From Symsagittifera roscoffensis (lineage: Eukaryota; Xenacoelomorpha; Acoela; Convolutidae): a stretch of 64,000 nucleotides of DNA. The first letter of the stretch is position 1. Each line of letters begins with the position of its first letter. Below are positions 11,931 through 23,777 of the stretch, piece after piece. Position numbers and translations under genes: made by a program. The stretch covers positions 35,107,966 through 35,171,965 of the forward strand of contig NC_087067.1 of NCBI RefSeq assembly GCF_963678635.1, given 5' to 3'. The notes under the pieces are model-generated. The model saw only the letters and a list, made by a program, of their open reading frames with translations, ran no database searches and was not told the origin of the DNA.

Positions 11931-13600
11931 CTCTAAACATCAAGACAAAGATGCTTTTTTCAGCGAATGAATGAGAATGATTCAGATACTAATCAACCAA
12001 TTGTTCAAAGTAGTTACTAATAAAGATTAAGCATCGTTGATTGTGTAATTGTACCATTAAAATGCAAAAAGCAGGCGTTACACTTTGTACTGGTTTCTTG
12101 TTTGACAATGTTGTAATCGCAATTAATTTATCTTTTAGAGAAATTTAATTTTCAAATTAGTTCCAACCAACTACCCAATTTACCTTATAGGCGGTTGCAC
12201 CCTCCCCCGCCTATGGCATGATAAAAAATATCTGCGTAACTGTGTGGCCAGTAAGTGGTAGGTGTGGACAACCCTTTAACTGATATCATTTTGATCGCCT
12301 GTAAAGTTTTAAGTTTCGGGTCTGCTTTCATGTAAAATGGGTAACTTTTAAGTATTGTGGAGTTTATGCTGAGTTTGATTTTTATTCAGCCACCATTCTA
12401 AATTTAGAAACGTTATAATTTGTATGAAGCTTTATTAAGAGTAATGAACTTAGTGAGGACGCTTATATAGGTCTCGCTGATTTATATTGTTTTTTTGTTC
12501 CAGGAAAATATTGATGCACTTAGGTATAATGCACTTTTGAAATCAATTGAAATTCATCTGCTGAAAGTGATGTAAATAGCACTCTCAAAGTACGAACGTG
12601 GAGATTGCGTAAAAACGTGAACGATTTCTTGTTTCGAAAGTGGAATTTATTTTTAACATTTTCCAGAGTAATAAGAACGTTATCTATTGATCCAGTTTTC
12701 TCAAGTTGGGTCCATGCTATCAAAACAGCGCCCATCAGAAATTGCTCTAGAAATTCAAAGAGGGCAAAGGGCATTTTTTTTTTTGAAATTCGAACGTGAA
12801 GATTTTTTCAAAAAAGTCAGTGTTTTTTTTATGTTTACTTGCGTTCAATACTCTTTTCCGTTTTTCGATTGGCTATGTTTATGTGTAGGTACTTCTGGTT
12901 CTTTTAATTTGATTTGTTTTAAAGAAAATATTTCTAAATCGTCTAATAAAAGCTTTGATGTTTTGCCGCTTGTGACAAGTTTTTGCGCGCACGTTTTACA
13001 ATTTTAAAACTGTCTGAAAAGTCTTTGGCCGAATTGTAACACTCATTTTGACTGAATTGTCTGAATTTGAAATATGCTGAATTTTCTGTGACCGAGTTGT
13101 CTGAACGCGTAGTCAATTATCTTATAACGAGTGTCGATGGGGTCCCTCATGATGGAGGGACCGAATGTTGAAAATTTGTTTTACTTATTTCTAGCCAATC
13201 AGAATTGAGTATTCAAAAATTTCAGAGAAATCGCGAAAATCTCAAAGAAAGTGATTAAATTCATGTCATTGAAATTAAGATTGACCGATTAAAAAAAAGC
13301 AGATACACGACTTTTCAAATATTGCGAAGTCGAAACCGGGTATTGGAAAAAAAGAAAATAGAACATTTTTTTGTATATCCACACAAATTGTACAGCAAAA
13401 ATTTTGCAGTGAAACTGTAATTCATTTTTTGTTGATAAAGACATCGGGTATGTGGAAAATGAACGTCTAGCGATTCAGATTGGCTGAAAGTTCTCAATCA
13501 TTTGGTCGCTCCATCATGAGAACGCCCTCCACCAGCGTTAATTTAGGTTCTCTTTTGGTTTTTGTATTTTTCTTCTTCCTCCGAGGTTACGGCGGCTGTT
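11931..13600. other. Gene-free stretch upstream of integrin exon
   Basis: I looked here for the missing integrin signal-peptide and PSI exons and found no cysteine-rich open segment flanked by splice sites. The recognisable content is an R3 repeat copy at about 12480-12890. Phrases at 13140 and 13505 (CCCTCATGATGGAGGG and CTCCATCATGAGAACG) are short inverted matches. Confidence 0.5.
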
Positions 13601-13603
13601 TAG

Positions 13604-16600
13604 GTGTAATTTGCACGAGTCGCAGATGAGCAACGGCTGTCCAGCAAAATACGTGTTCAATCCGGAGAATGTAGTAGATGTGGCCAAAGATATTCCTGTG
13701 GGGTCGAAGCCAGATGGATCCGCTGTAAACATTCAGCCACAGCTAGTCAATCTCAAATTGCGTCCTGGCTCTACTGAAAAGTTCAACGTGACTGTGTATG
13801 TTTCGAAAAATTACCCCGTCGATCTGTACTATCTAGTTGACAACACTGTCAGTATGATGGATGACTTCGTGAACTTGGCAACCTTGTCAGATCAGTTGAT
13901 AGCGGAAATGGTGGCACTCACTCAGAACTTCCACCTGGGCCTCGGAACTTTCAGCGACAAGCCGCTCAAGCCCTGGATTATGACAGACTTCTACACCAAG
14001 AAACCAATTGCTCTCTGTGACGACTGCGCTATTCCCGATGTGTTCCGACATCGGCTGAGTCTTGGAAACATTTCAAACGATGAGTTTGCCGTGAAGTTGA
14101 AAGATGTGAGCTTCGCTGCGACTATCGAAGACACAGAAGCATCTTTGGAAGCCATGCTGCAAGTGGTAGTTTGTCAAGATGTGATTGGCTGGCGGAAAAA
14201 CTCGAAGAGAATTCTTCTCGTATCCACCGAATCGATTGCTCACTTCTCGGGTGACGGGCTATTCTCGGGTCTGTTGAGTCAACACGACGGAAACTGTTAC
14301 ACTAACTCGGAAGGAGTTTATTCGGCGGCGGAACATCTGGACTTCCCTAGCGTGGAGACTTTGCATTACAAGTTGAAAGAAAGTCGCATTCAGACTGTTT
14401 TCGCTATTCCAGATTATCGCAAAGATTACTACGAGGAGCTGGCGAAAGTACTGCCGATGACCATCGTAGCTGTGATGGCCGAAGACTCAAAAGATTTGGT
14501 GAAGGTTGTGGTGGATAGTTTTACTAAGATTGCTAAGATGGTTCAGCTGTCCTTTGTGGACACCCAGCCAGACGAAAAACTGGCAGTTAACTTCACTGCT
14601 TACTGTCCCAATGGAGAAGTGAAACCGGGATCGACGATGTGTGAAGATGTGGACTTTGACAGTAGTGTCATATTTGAAGTGAGTGTGACGGCGCCTCTGA
14701 ATAGATATTTCTACTCCTCTTTCTCCCTAGCACAGGAGAGTCTGGAGCACTGGTCCACCCTGCGTGTCAATGTCCAGAGTGTAACGGAAGGGGGCTGTGA
14801 TTGCGATGATTCTGTTCTCTATCCGCCGCCAAACAAGCTACAAGGTAAATTAATCTCGTTCTTTCATTGCTGTGAACTGTTTTTGTTCCGACCACTGAAT
14901 GAACTATGGCCTTTGGTGGGTTCCTTTTTTTCCGCGGTATCAATAGGCTTTGCAGATAGAGATAAACTTTTCAAGAAATGACTTTAATGGTGCTTCGTTT
15001 TTGTCACATTGATGCGAAGTATAGCTTTACCTCTGTATTTGAGCATTCATATTAGTGAGCAGCCGTGGCCGTGTGGGTTAGGCACACGTCTCTCAACTCG
15101 AGGGTCATGTGTTCGAACTCCACTTCGGTGACGGTTGAAGGTGTCCCGGTTTCATCCGCCTCCTCAAGGTGGGACCGGCTGCGGCGAAATTGATGACCAC
15201 TCCCTCACCCTCAGTTGGTTCTACACTGAGCTGGACCGGGGGCTAAAAAGATTTGTAAAAAGAACATTCATAACAGAGGCGAAGTTGCACTTCGCATACA
15301 CAAGCAAAAATATGACCGATAACGCTACTGGGAAAAACTGAATGAGTAAAACTTTGATTCAACAAAACTTCTTAATGACCCGCGCCAATTATGACACATT
15401 AGCAGTACCAATCAAATTGAAATAAAAATTAGCAACTAACATGCCTTAATTTATAGAGCAGTCTATCGAGCAGTAATAACATGAAAAATTTAAATGTAAT
15501 AAAAATAAAATGAATTTTTTTGTTTGAGATTTTTTGTGAAAATCATCCCCCCACTCGCCATATTAAGTACTAAGTGATGAAATTCGCTCCTAGTAACAAA
15601 TCAATTATAGCACACAAGCTTCCTTCAACTCCTTTGGAACGATTTCTAATTTTACGAGAAATGATCACAGGTGAACTATCTTTCCAAGTTTAAGCTCAGG
15701 ACAACGATACTTTTTGAATGATATAAAAAAATCCCGTCTAAAATGGCTAGTTAAAAAGTCGACATTTGTCTGAAGAAAAAAACACCCCGAGCACAATTAT
15801 TCCGTTACGTTCGTTACGAAAGTCGGAACAATAATAGTCTGTGTAAAAATCCTTAGCTTTGGCTGTACTTAATAGCTGGTTAATGATCAAAATGAACACT
15901 TTCAAAATTAACACGTTTTATCGCAGCAATATTTGCGACTTAGGTTGGAAAAAAAGATAGTTCATACTATAACACAAGCATTGCCTGTGTAGTTAATCTT
16001 CACAAATAGTCAAGAAACATCGAATATTGGGCTTGTTTTTTTTTTCAACTTTTCAGTAAAACGTTTACCTTACAAAAATATGGTGGAGCATTCCAAACGA
16101 CAAAATATTAGAAAACGAGCATAAATTCAAAAAATGAGCATAAAATTATGCAACGAGCATACAGTTCCAAAAATTATGTTTCAAAAGTAGTAAGGTGGAT
16201 TAAAAGCAGTTCGTAAATATTGATTTCTGTTTAGCCTCATCTCTGAGCAATTAATCTCGATCCTAACCTCTACCTTGTGTGAGTTCCATTTAAAAATAAA
16301 CTGCAACTGATTGCTACTTCTGTTTTACTTCTGTTAGCATGTCTAATCTGTTAGAAAATGGATACCAAACCAATTATCCGTTTTTGCCAGCCTGCTTTTT
16401 CCCTGCTGCGAGTTTTTTTTTGAATAAAGGAAAACTGACGATAACTTCTGTAAAAGGGCTGAATTACCTCAAATATGTTAATTTTAATCAAATATCGATT
16501 GTGCAAGATGATTTTGTTTGAGACTGCAGCAGAATTTTTGTTTCAGTTGCATCAAATTTTGCTTGTGATTCCGGTTGATATCAGATCCTATGATTTTAAT

Positions 16601-18892
16601 AATGGTCTTCATGTTTTAACGAGTTGTAAGTGAGTGTGTTTGTTTCACAGGAGAAGTGTGTTCGAATCACGGAGACCTAGTGTGTGGTGGGTGTGTGTGC
16701 AATAGTGGCTTCTCAGGAGACCACTGCCAGTGTGCCCAGGACTCCCCAGTCAACATCTCCCTGTGCCAGTCGCCAGCATTGGGAATATCTCTTCCCTGCT
16801 CTGACAGAGGCTCATGTGTATGTGATGGGTGCAAGTGTGCAGTCCCCCCTCTGGGTCCGGAAATCACGAGCAGTCTCAAAGGCACCACTCCTAAAGTGTT
16901 TGGACAGTTCTGCCAGTGTGACAACTGGAGTTGTCGAAAGTACAATGGACTCGTATGTGGTGGATTAGAGAGAGGAGTTTGTGAGGGCTGCGACACCCCA
17001 GGTTAACAGTGAAATCAATAATATCTGAATTTATGATCATAATAATGATAATTTATTCTTTTCGCTGATAAATGATAGATTTTTTTTTCTAGAACAAAAC
17101 ATGTTCAAAAGCCCGTTTAAGCAGCAAACTAGTGAACAACAGCACAGTGCATTTTTCTGGAATTCTATTTAATCAAGAATAATTGTGGCATTTATAAAAG
17201 CGTAGTACTCCGTTTGGCTTAAAACACAATCAACAGTAGGATGTTTGATTACTGTAGGTCCTTCGTGTGTGTGCAAAGAGGGTTATGAAGGGAAGGCGTG
17301 CGAGTGTCCAGTGTCCACTGCCAGTTGTATGGCGGAGAGTAGTGGCAAAATATGCAATGGCCAGGGCGAGTGTGTGTGCGGACAATGCAGATGTTTCCCA
17401 AACAGCAGATACAGGTCAGCTTGAAAACATATTTATAAACTGGATTTTTGTAACCACGCTTCCCTTTTAATAATATCTAGTAATGCATCCATTCCCCTGT
17501 AAAGTACGGATGCAGCTGTTGAGCGTACTCGAATACTGAAGCTAGTAATTAACCCCTTTCTGGGCATTTGTGTCACCTATATGCGAAAATTTTGTCAGCC
17601 AATTAGAATTCATTTTTCCAAATTTGATCACAATAAGCGATAAAGTCAGTCAGCTTGGGAAATTTTAAAAGGCATTGATTGGCTGACATTTTCCCCCATT
17701 TGAGCCCCCCAGAAAGTATATCAAAGATGATGCAAGTTTGTTTCAGTTAAATTCAATCAGTGACCTTTTTGCGGAGACCCTAAGAGTATACTGAGATTTT
17801 TAATGGAATCGAGTGGCTTTTGATTTATGAAATGATGTTTTTGTAAATGAAATTTCACTCTCAACTCACTCCAGGGGCGATACTTGTGAGCAGTGCTTCA
17901 ACTGTCCCAACATCCACTGTGAGCCGAGTGAGGAGTGTGTGGTGTGTGCCTACAAGCACAGGGGGGAGATCAGAGAGAGACAGGGGAAGTGGGAGGAGGA
18001 GATGAGGAGGTGGGCGAGAGAAAATGGAACACGAGAGGGAGGAGTGGACCACATGGACGAAGAGTGGAGTGATGACTTCGCTTGGCGATGGAATAACAGT
18101 GTGTGGCAGGCGAGTAGTTGTTACTGTGCTCTTTAAGATTGGTTAAACTGTACAACTTAGGTGAAAAAAGCGAACAAATCAGAAGAGCTCGCAGCATTTG
18201 AAGAAGCTCATTGTGTAAATATTCAAGCTTTAAAAATTTGTAACTTCAGTAGGGTTTTCAATCGATCAGCAACATTGTTAGCCTAGCCTGTGAGTTATAA
18301 TATCATAGTTAGTCGTTTTGTTTAGGTCGTACAGGAGCATTGTTTAGAGGAGTGCAGAAATGTGGCGGTAGTCATTGTAGATGAAGAGAGCGAAGGGGAG
18401 GGGAGGGAACAATGTCTGGCGGAAGATGAGGATGACTGTTCCTACTTGTTCTATTACTTTCCACCCACTCATAACTGGCCGGGAAATGTCACTATTGGGA
18501 ACAGAGAAGGTGTATGGGAATGGGATGAGGATAACCTGGACTCGGATCTGATTATCTGGAACAAGAAATTTGGCTACCCAGCACATTTGGCACGAGTGGA
18601 GATAGTGAAAAAGTACTGTGATGATCCTCTAATTCTCATATTGGTGATACTCTTCATTATACTTGGAATCCTCCTCATCGGGATATCTCTTCTGGTCGCG
18701 TGGAAGATAATTGTCACTATCCAGGACAGACGAGAGTTCGCAGAGTTCCAGTCGGCTCTCAAACATGCGGATGTGAAACGCAACGAGAACCCAATGTTCG
18801 TGAAGCCAACTCAGACTGTGAACAACCCGGTGCACGACCACTCATCGACCAGCGCCAGTGGGGGCAGAAGGCGCAGTCTGAGACTTCGCTAA
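13604..18892 (+). CDS. Integrin beta subunit (5' end missing)
   Basis: This is a single-pass adhesion receptor subunit that would pair with an alpha integrin. Exons: 13604-14844, 16651-17001, 17258-17414, 17875-18109, 18326-18892, joining in frame to 849 codons plus stop. Exon 1 enters inside the PSI domain (CNLHESQMSNGCP), then the hybrid segment and beta-I domain. DLYY..D aligns to the MIDAS region (13821-13865), with conserved VVCQDVIGW and HFSGDG. Exons 2-4 carry cysteine-rich EGF repeats, exon 5 the tail domain. A transmembrane helix (about 18622-18700) and the tail WKIIVTIQDRREFAEFQ follow, with NPMF and NPVH replacing NPxY. Signal peptide and the N-terminal PSI half were not found upstream. 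Metal-site residues are atypical (see findings). The intron after 18109 uses a GC donor. The family call is secure, but the paralogue is not assigned. Confidence 0.95.
14016..14027 (+). other. Shortened specificity-determining loop (CDDC) of integrin beta-I domain
   Basis: The two cysteines that bracket the specificity-determining loop are separated here by only two residues (Asp-Asp). Vertebrate beta subunits usually carry about five or six. The position is fixed by the following FRHRLSL segment, which matches the conserved (F/Y)KxxLxL strand. Confidence 0.65.
15012..15037 (+). repeat. Terminal hairpin motif in integrin intron
   Basis: GCGAAGTATAGCTTTAC followed by CTCTGT. It is a diverged copy of the hairpin that ends LINE-A and the SINE-like repeats. 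Confidence 0.6.
15055..15272 (+). repeat. tRNA-derived SINE in integrin intron 1
   Basis: A Ser/Leu-type tRNA-like head has A-box-like TGGCCGTGTGGG, a ACTCGAGGGTC variable region and B-box-like GTGTTCGAACTCC. A 140 bp body rich in conserved-looking GC words follows and ends in a GGGGCTAAAAAGATT tail. It lies in the 1806 bp intron (14845-16650) beside the R2 element. I see no other copy of this body in the window. Confidence 0.7.
15273..16012 (-). repeat. SINE-like element family R2, minus copy
   Basis: On the minus strand it starts with the palindrome ACACAGGCAATGCTTGTGT (near 15970-15990), then TATAGTATGAACTATC and a CCAACCTAAGTCGCAAATATT stretch. It ends with the hairpin GCGAAGTGCAACTTCGCC at 15273-15295. 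Related copies are at 37085-37545 (+), within 54000-55170 (+) and 62760-63352 (-). It is non-coding. Confidence 0.75.
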
Positions 18893-19237
18893 GAGTGTAG
18901 CAGAGGCTCCATGTCATCCGATCACCATGGAGGCGTAGTTCATGTATGTGACCTCCTGTGACTCCTTTTGTCCTGATGTCTCTGAATTGTCTTCTTGTCA
19001 AACATTGTCTTGCCACTCCAGACTGGTTTCTGCCAGTCGTTCATTTTACACACTTTTCTACTTCATCTATCCACAAAGAAGCTGCAACAATCATTGTTCA
19101 ACAATTCGTATTTGCTAGTTGCGTTCGACTATTCAAGCTAGTTTTGATGTCATATATGCGATTAGATCCTTAGCGCGCTGAATTTCGTTGTTCCGACCCA
19201 CCCATTAACAAAATACATGCAGAATAAGTTTTTAGAA

Positions 19238-19243
19238 AATAAA
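19238..19243 (+). terminator. Possible polyadenylation signal of the integrin gene
   Basis: AATAAA 346 bp after the stop codon, the first one after the gene on this strand. Cleavage here is inferred. Confidence 0.45.
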
Positions 19244-20270
19244 TATGCTACGAGGTTTGATTTTCCGCGCTTCGAATCTCCGTCTAAATCCCTTCACTAA
19301 TTTTATCTACGAAATTCAAATTCAGTATTCAATGCTGACATTATCAATCAGTTCAAAGTTTGGTTAAATTCTGCATCTATTCGACGATTTTCTTTGTGAT
19401 GCTGCGAGGCATTTAAGTTTTTATGGTTTTTCTTGGCTGTACCCCAAATACGAAAAAGTTCATAGCAGTTACGTCAGATGATGTAAAAGTCGGCGCAAAT
19501 GTCTTACCTTTCGGCTCATTTATTACTGAATTAGTTTTTATTTATCGTTTTTACTTCAGCTGGATTTGCTGCATGTTCTTTTCCGTGGTTAATGCTCACA
19601 TTCGGTTTGGTAAATGCGGTCTTTTTGCCGGACATTATTTTTATCCAAAAGTGGGTACGAACTAGATAAAAATATAACCGCCTAAGATTTACAGGGCAAG
19701 CAACAACAAAGGGAATTTTTCCGCAAAAATTGACAAAATGTCTTTGACTTAAAAGAAGCGGCTGACTTCTGGTAATCAATCATGCAACATGTAACCTGAA
19801 TATGATTTCGCACACGGAGAGGTTTTGGGGAAATAATTGATTTGAAATGAAAGGAATTTATGTCGACTTGCACACGCAATGATGTCGGAACAAAAATCTT
19901 AAATACATGTATGCACATGAAGCAGTAGCGATTCAGTTAATAATAATTTGTACAAATATCAACTTGATGTTCTAAGCATTTATTTAGATTTAGCCACTTT
20001 GTCATAAATATCATTTCACAGACTTAATTAAATCAATTCAAATTCAAATTCTCAAGTCCTTACTGAAGATAAGTAGAAGTTCCTGATAATTATTTTTTGA
20101 AATTAAGCTGTACTTCAAAAACGGCAAACATTTGTCGCCGATAAGTACCAGCTTTCAAATATGTGCCTTTGTGTTCTGTTTGGATTTAGCGATTTATTTA
20201 CAAAGTTTGTGGGAACAATATCTCGTAAATCTTTGAACTGATTAACGCTAACATATCATCGTGATTTCAG
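19244..20270. other. Intergenic stretch without recognised features
   Basis: AT-rich with no credible gene and no clear repeat family. It ends in a splice-acceptor-like TGATTTCAG at 20262-20270, immediately before the next gene. Confidence 0.5.
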
Positions 20271-20280
20271 ATTCTTCATT

Positions 20281-22512
20281 ATGGGTTTACAAAGTTGCTT
20301 TCTGAAAAATGTTATGGTAGCTTGTCTCGCTTTGGTGCTAAAAACGGGCGCGGAAGATTGGCATCAGAAAAATCTCGCAATCACCTTTGAAATATTGTTG
20401 CCACAGTTCCTCGCTGACGAACATGTATCAAAAGGCAGCAGCGGAGAATGTTTAGACCAGATAAGAGAGTCACAGGCAGATGGTGATGCTTTTTTCAGAG
20501 TGATCGACGCCTGGGGGAAGCCAGAGGCGGGACTGACACAAGGCAACGTGTTCTGGTTCGGCAGGCCATCGCTGTGCAATGAGATCCAGATAAAAGTGAA
20601 CGAGGAGACAACAGTGACGTATTCCGACAGAATCGTCTCCTTTCAACTAAACACGACTATTCTAGGAAGTGCCATTCCGGTGAATCTTGATGCGTGTCTT
20701 CCCGAAGCATGCAACGCAGATGACACAAACTGGATTGTAAAAAGTCTTTTTTTGACAATCTCTGAAGCTCTGAACACTACTCTAGCTCTGGAAAACGTTT
20801 CAACGACATTGGCAGATCCTGGCCTTCTGGATTTCATGTTCTACTTCACTGTTTCTCTGTTCGGAACCTTGGTAGTTATTGTTCTGGTGGCGACATTATT
20901 CGACTACAGTTCTGCTTACAGCAAGGAATGTCTGGCCAATCGTGACTGGGTGGCAATGAAGGATCCAACCGATACTATGGACCTAGATTTGGATGATGAT
21001 CTCCAGGCACTGCACCAAGAGTTCTCTATGGGAAGCTCGGCATCTAGGTCTAAGTTTGTCTTGCATCGACTATTTCGAGACCTGGAGGAAAGCCTTTGCG
21101 GTCTCCTTCTGAATGCGTTCTCACTGAGAGCTAACATCCCCATGTTGCTTTCATGCAAGAGTAACTCAGCCAGTATTGACTGTCTCAACGGTATCAGGGT
21201 CCTAAGCATAAACTGGGTTGTTTTGGGACATACACTTTTATTCACAGGAGTGTTTTTTGTCCCAATCTCACCTGTGGATAATCTATTCCAATTGCTCAAC
21301 GAGTATGCCAGCAAATGGACGTTTCTGGCAGTTTCAAACGGCACCTTTTCAGTTGATACATTTTTCCTTCTAAGTGGCTTTCTCGTCACTTATCTGTGTC
21401 TGCCGCGGTTGCCGGGCATGCGAAGGAACAGCGGGAGTCAAGTTGACAGCCTTCCGCAGCAGAGTAGGCTTTCTTCAGACAGTCACATTTTGTTCTGGAC
21501 TCTCTACATAGTAAAAAGATATATCCGTCTCGCTCCAGCATTAATCTTCATGACTCTATTTACTGTCGGTGTTTGGAAAGTTCTTGGCAATGGAATTGGG
21601 GCTATGTGGCAGCCATATGAACAGCAAGTTTCTGTCTGCGAAAGCAACTGGTGGACTAACTTCGTTTTTGTGAGTAATTTCCCAAATGTGTGGACTCCTT
21701 GCAATGGATGGACTTGGTATCTGGCCAATGATTTCCAATTCTACATTTTCTCTATTATTCCGTTTATTTTGTTCATTTTGTTCAAATCTGCAATTCCTGC
21801 CTCGCTCTTGGTGTTTCTCTGCATTTCCCTATCAGCAATCGGCTCTTTCTTCTTCGCGTGGATTAAACACATCGGACCCACTGTGTTTGTGGGATACCAG
21901 AACCAACCAAATATTCCCCACTATCAGAACTCATTTGCTATTACGTTTGGAGACTATTACGTAAAGCCTTACTTTAGATTCGGGGCATATGGAGTCGGAT
22001 TGTTGCTAGGATTCTTGTCGTACTCTTGTCCTCCTGGATCGGTTAAAATGAGCAAGAAACTGAATTGTGTGGGTTGGTTGGTGTCCATAGCTCTCATGGC
22101 GGGGGTGATTTTTGGACTATCTGAGATGCTGTACGGATACTTTCCTTCCTTTTTTTTATCCGCTCTGTACAACTCAACAGCGAGGATTCTCTGGGCTGTT
22201 GGAGTTGCCTGGGTCATGTTCGCCTGCATGCATGGCTACGGTGGAATAATCAACTCATTCCTTTCGTGGAAGATTTGGATCCCACTTGCAAGACTCACTT
22301 ATTTGGTCTACTTGTTGCACCCGTTGATGATTGTATTTGCAACTGCCTCGTCTCAGACTCAATTTCACTATAACAACTACAACTACGCCGCCAGTTATGT
22401 GTCGGTACTGACATTCACTTATGCACTGGCAGCGGTGGCTTATTTGCTGGTCGAATTGCCAGTCATCAAAATTGAAAGAGCTCTACGAAACAGATTCTCA
22501 GCCTCGAATTAG
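20281..22512 (+). CDS. NRF-6-like (nose resistant to fluoxetine) acyltransferase-3 family membrane protein
   Basis: A 743-aa multipass protein in one uninterrupted exon, about the usual length for the family. An N-terminal signal-like stretch (residues 1-24) leads to the cysteine-containing NRF domain (about 50-150, with CLDQI, LCNEI and CLPEAC segments). A first transmembrane helix spans 183-209, followed by an acidic linker (225-250). The acyltransferase-3 domain starts near 297: CLNGIRVLSINWVVLGH holds the family's catalytic-type His (317), and DTFFLLSGF follows at 359-367. About ten hydrophobic helices follow, with HPL near the C terminus. Family members in worms and flies are linked to lipid or drug transport, but the substrate cannot be read here. 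The ATG lies 10 nt after an acceptor-like TTTCAG, so a 5'UTR intron or trans-splicing is possible. No introns interrupt it, unlike its neighbours. Confidence 0.93.
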   Translation: MGLQSCFLKNVMVACLALVLKTGAEDWHQKNLAITFEILLPQFLADEHVSKGSSGECLDQIRESQADGDAFFRVIDAWGKPEAGLTQGNVFWFGRPSLCNEIQIKVNEETTVTYSDRIVSFQLNTTILGSAIPVNLDACLPEACNADDTNWIVKSLFLTISEALNTTLALENVSTTLADPGLLDFMFYFTVSLFGTLVVIVLVATLFDYSSAYSKECLANRDWVAMKDPTDTMDLDLDDDLQALHQEFSMGSSASRSKFVLHRLFRDLEESLCGLLLNAFSLRANIPMLLSCKSNSASIDCLNGIRVLSINWVVLGHTLLFTGVFFVPISPVDNLFQLLNEYASKWTFLAVSNGTFSVDTFFLLSGFLVTYLCLPRLPGMRRNSGSQVDSLPQQSRLSSDSHILFWTLYIVKRYIRLAPALIFMTLFTVGVWKVLGNGIGAMWQPYEQQVSVCESNWWTNFVFVSNFPNVWTPCNGWTWYLANDFQFYIFSIIPFILFILFKSAIPASLLVFLCISLSAIGSFFFAWIKHIGPTVFVGYQNQPNIPHYQNSFAITFGDYYVKPYFRFGAYGVGLLLGFLSYSCPPGSVKMSKKLNCVGWLVSIALMAGVIFGLSEMLYGYFPSFFLSALYNSTARILWAVGVAWVMFACMHGYGGIINSFLSWKIWIPLARLTYLVYLLHPLMIVFATASSQTQFHYNNYNYAASYVSVLTFTYALAAVAYLLVELPVIKIERALRNRFSASN

Positions 22513-23374
22513 CATTTTGCACCATTCTACACACTTTGTATTCTAATATCAATATCTATTATCAACCAAATTTGTGCTTTCTCGCCTCATCTGCGATGAG
22601 CAGAAAAAAATCACTTGAAGATGATTTTTTTTTGTAGTATATCAAAATGAAGTTAAATTGAAAACGATCATTTTCCTAATGTTAATTTGCTGATTGCGCT
22701 AATTGCTGCTTCGTAGTCTCGATCTATATTTTTGTACGGAGAATATAACAAAATTTTTATGAATTATTTCTGCAGATTTGCGAATTTCTACAATAATCAT
22801 AATAATGTATATAAATGTGTGATCCCTTCTTGATTAAAAATCAGATGTATATCGTTGTTTGAAAGTAGCCTCAAAAATATCTAGTCATTGTTTTCAGAGC
22901 TGGAAAATTTTTCTTAGTCATTAGGAAAGTAACCATTTGTTCTGCAATCAGTTTTTGAAATATTAAGAAGCAATACAGATTCTGGTAGTTATAAACTGGC
23001 TTTAAGATCTTCGAAGTTGAAGCGAGAGAAGTTAAAAAGGGAACGCTCTTTGGTTTCTGGTGTAGATTCAGATTTTTATCTTGGCTATGAGAACAAGTTT
23101 GTGAGTTAATGTTTTCTGTTCTTTTATGGGTCTTCATGTAAAATTATGACTGGGAGTTGTGGACTAAACATGTGGAAATGTCTAAACATGTGGAGAAAGA
23201 CCACGGAACGATTTCTCTAGTCAACAAATACTTTTTTTACTTTTCAAATATATTTCTTGTGTTTCTGATCGTCTCTGCAGAGTATTTTTCCACGTGCAGC
23301 TTTTCGTTTTCTTATTTTTTTGAGATCCTGATTTTAATTTCAAAAACCAGAAATTGGTTCTTTTTCCTTCCCTC

Positions 23375-23530
23375 ACCCCCACCTCACACAAGCATCATTT
23401 TTATGGTCTAACGAGTGGTTTTAGAAGGTTGATTATGAAGACCAAATATTTTTGTCATTGCCTAATTAGTCTGCATGTCAGTTTTCATGACAATAGGACA
23501 ATGTGAACAGTAGTTTTAATTATAAAAATT
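23375..23530 (+). repeat. Interspersed repeat R5 (inverted partner at 39350-39500)
   Basis: It shares CACCTCACACAAGCATCA, a TATTTTTGTCATTGCC-type stretch and GTCTGCATGTCAGTTTTCAT with the reverse complement of 39350-39500 inside the ADAM10 gene. It is non-coding and of unknown class. Confidence 0.65.
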
Positions 23531-23777
23531 TCAAAGTAGGCGGTAAAAGGAAAAAGAGCCTAGAAATTGCTGTCTAAAACGAAAAAATGATCTAATTCTT
23601 GCCTTTTCTTTCTCCTCAACTTATTCTGTAAAAGTCTACCTTATGGGACGTCTTCTCGAGGGGCCTTAGGGACCCTTAGCTTGATCCCTGTGAGCATCTT
23701 ATGACTGATGCTTGTTAGTTGTATGTGCTCACTAAATAATTCAAACTTCAAAAATAAATAAATAACTGATACAAAAA

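Noticed and set aside
16667..16996. Minus-strand frame over integrin exon 2
   Set aside because: It is a shadow of the cysteine-rich EGF exon. The plus strand joins in phase with flanking exons.
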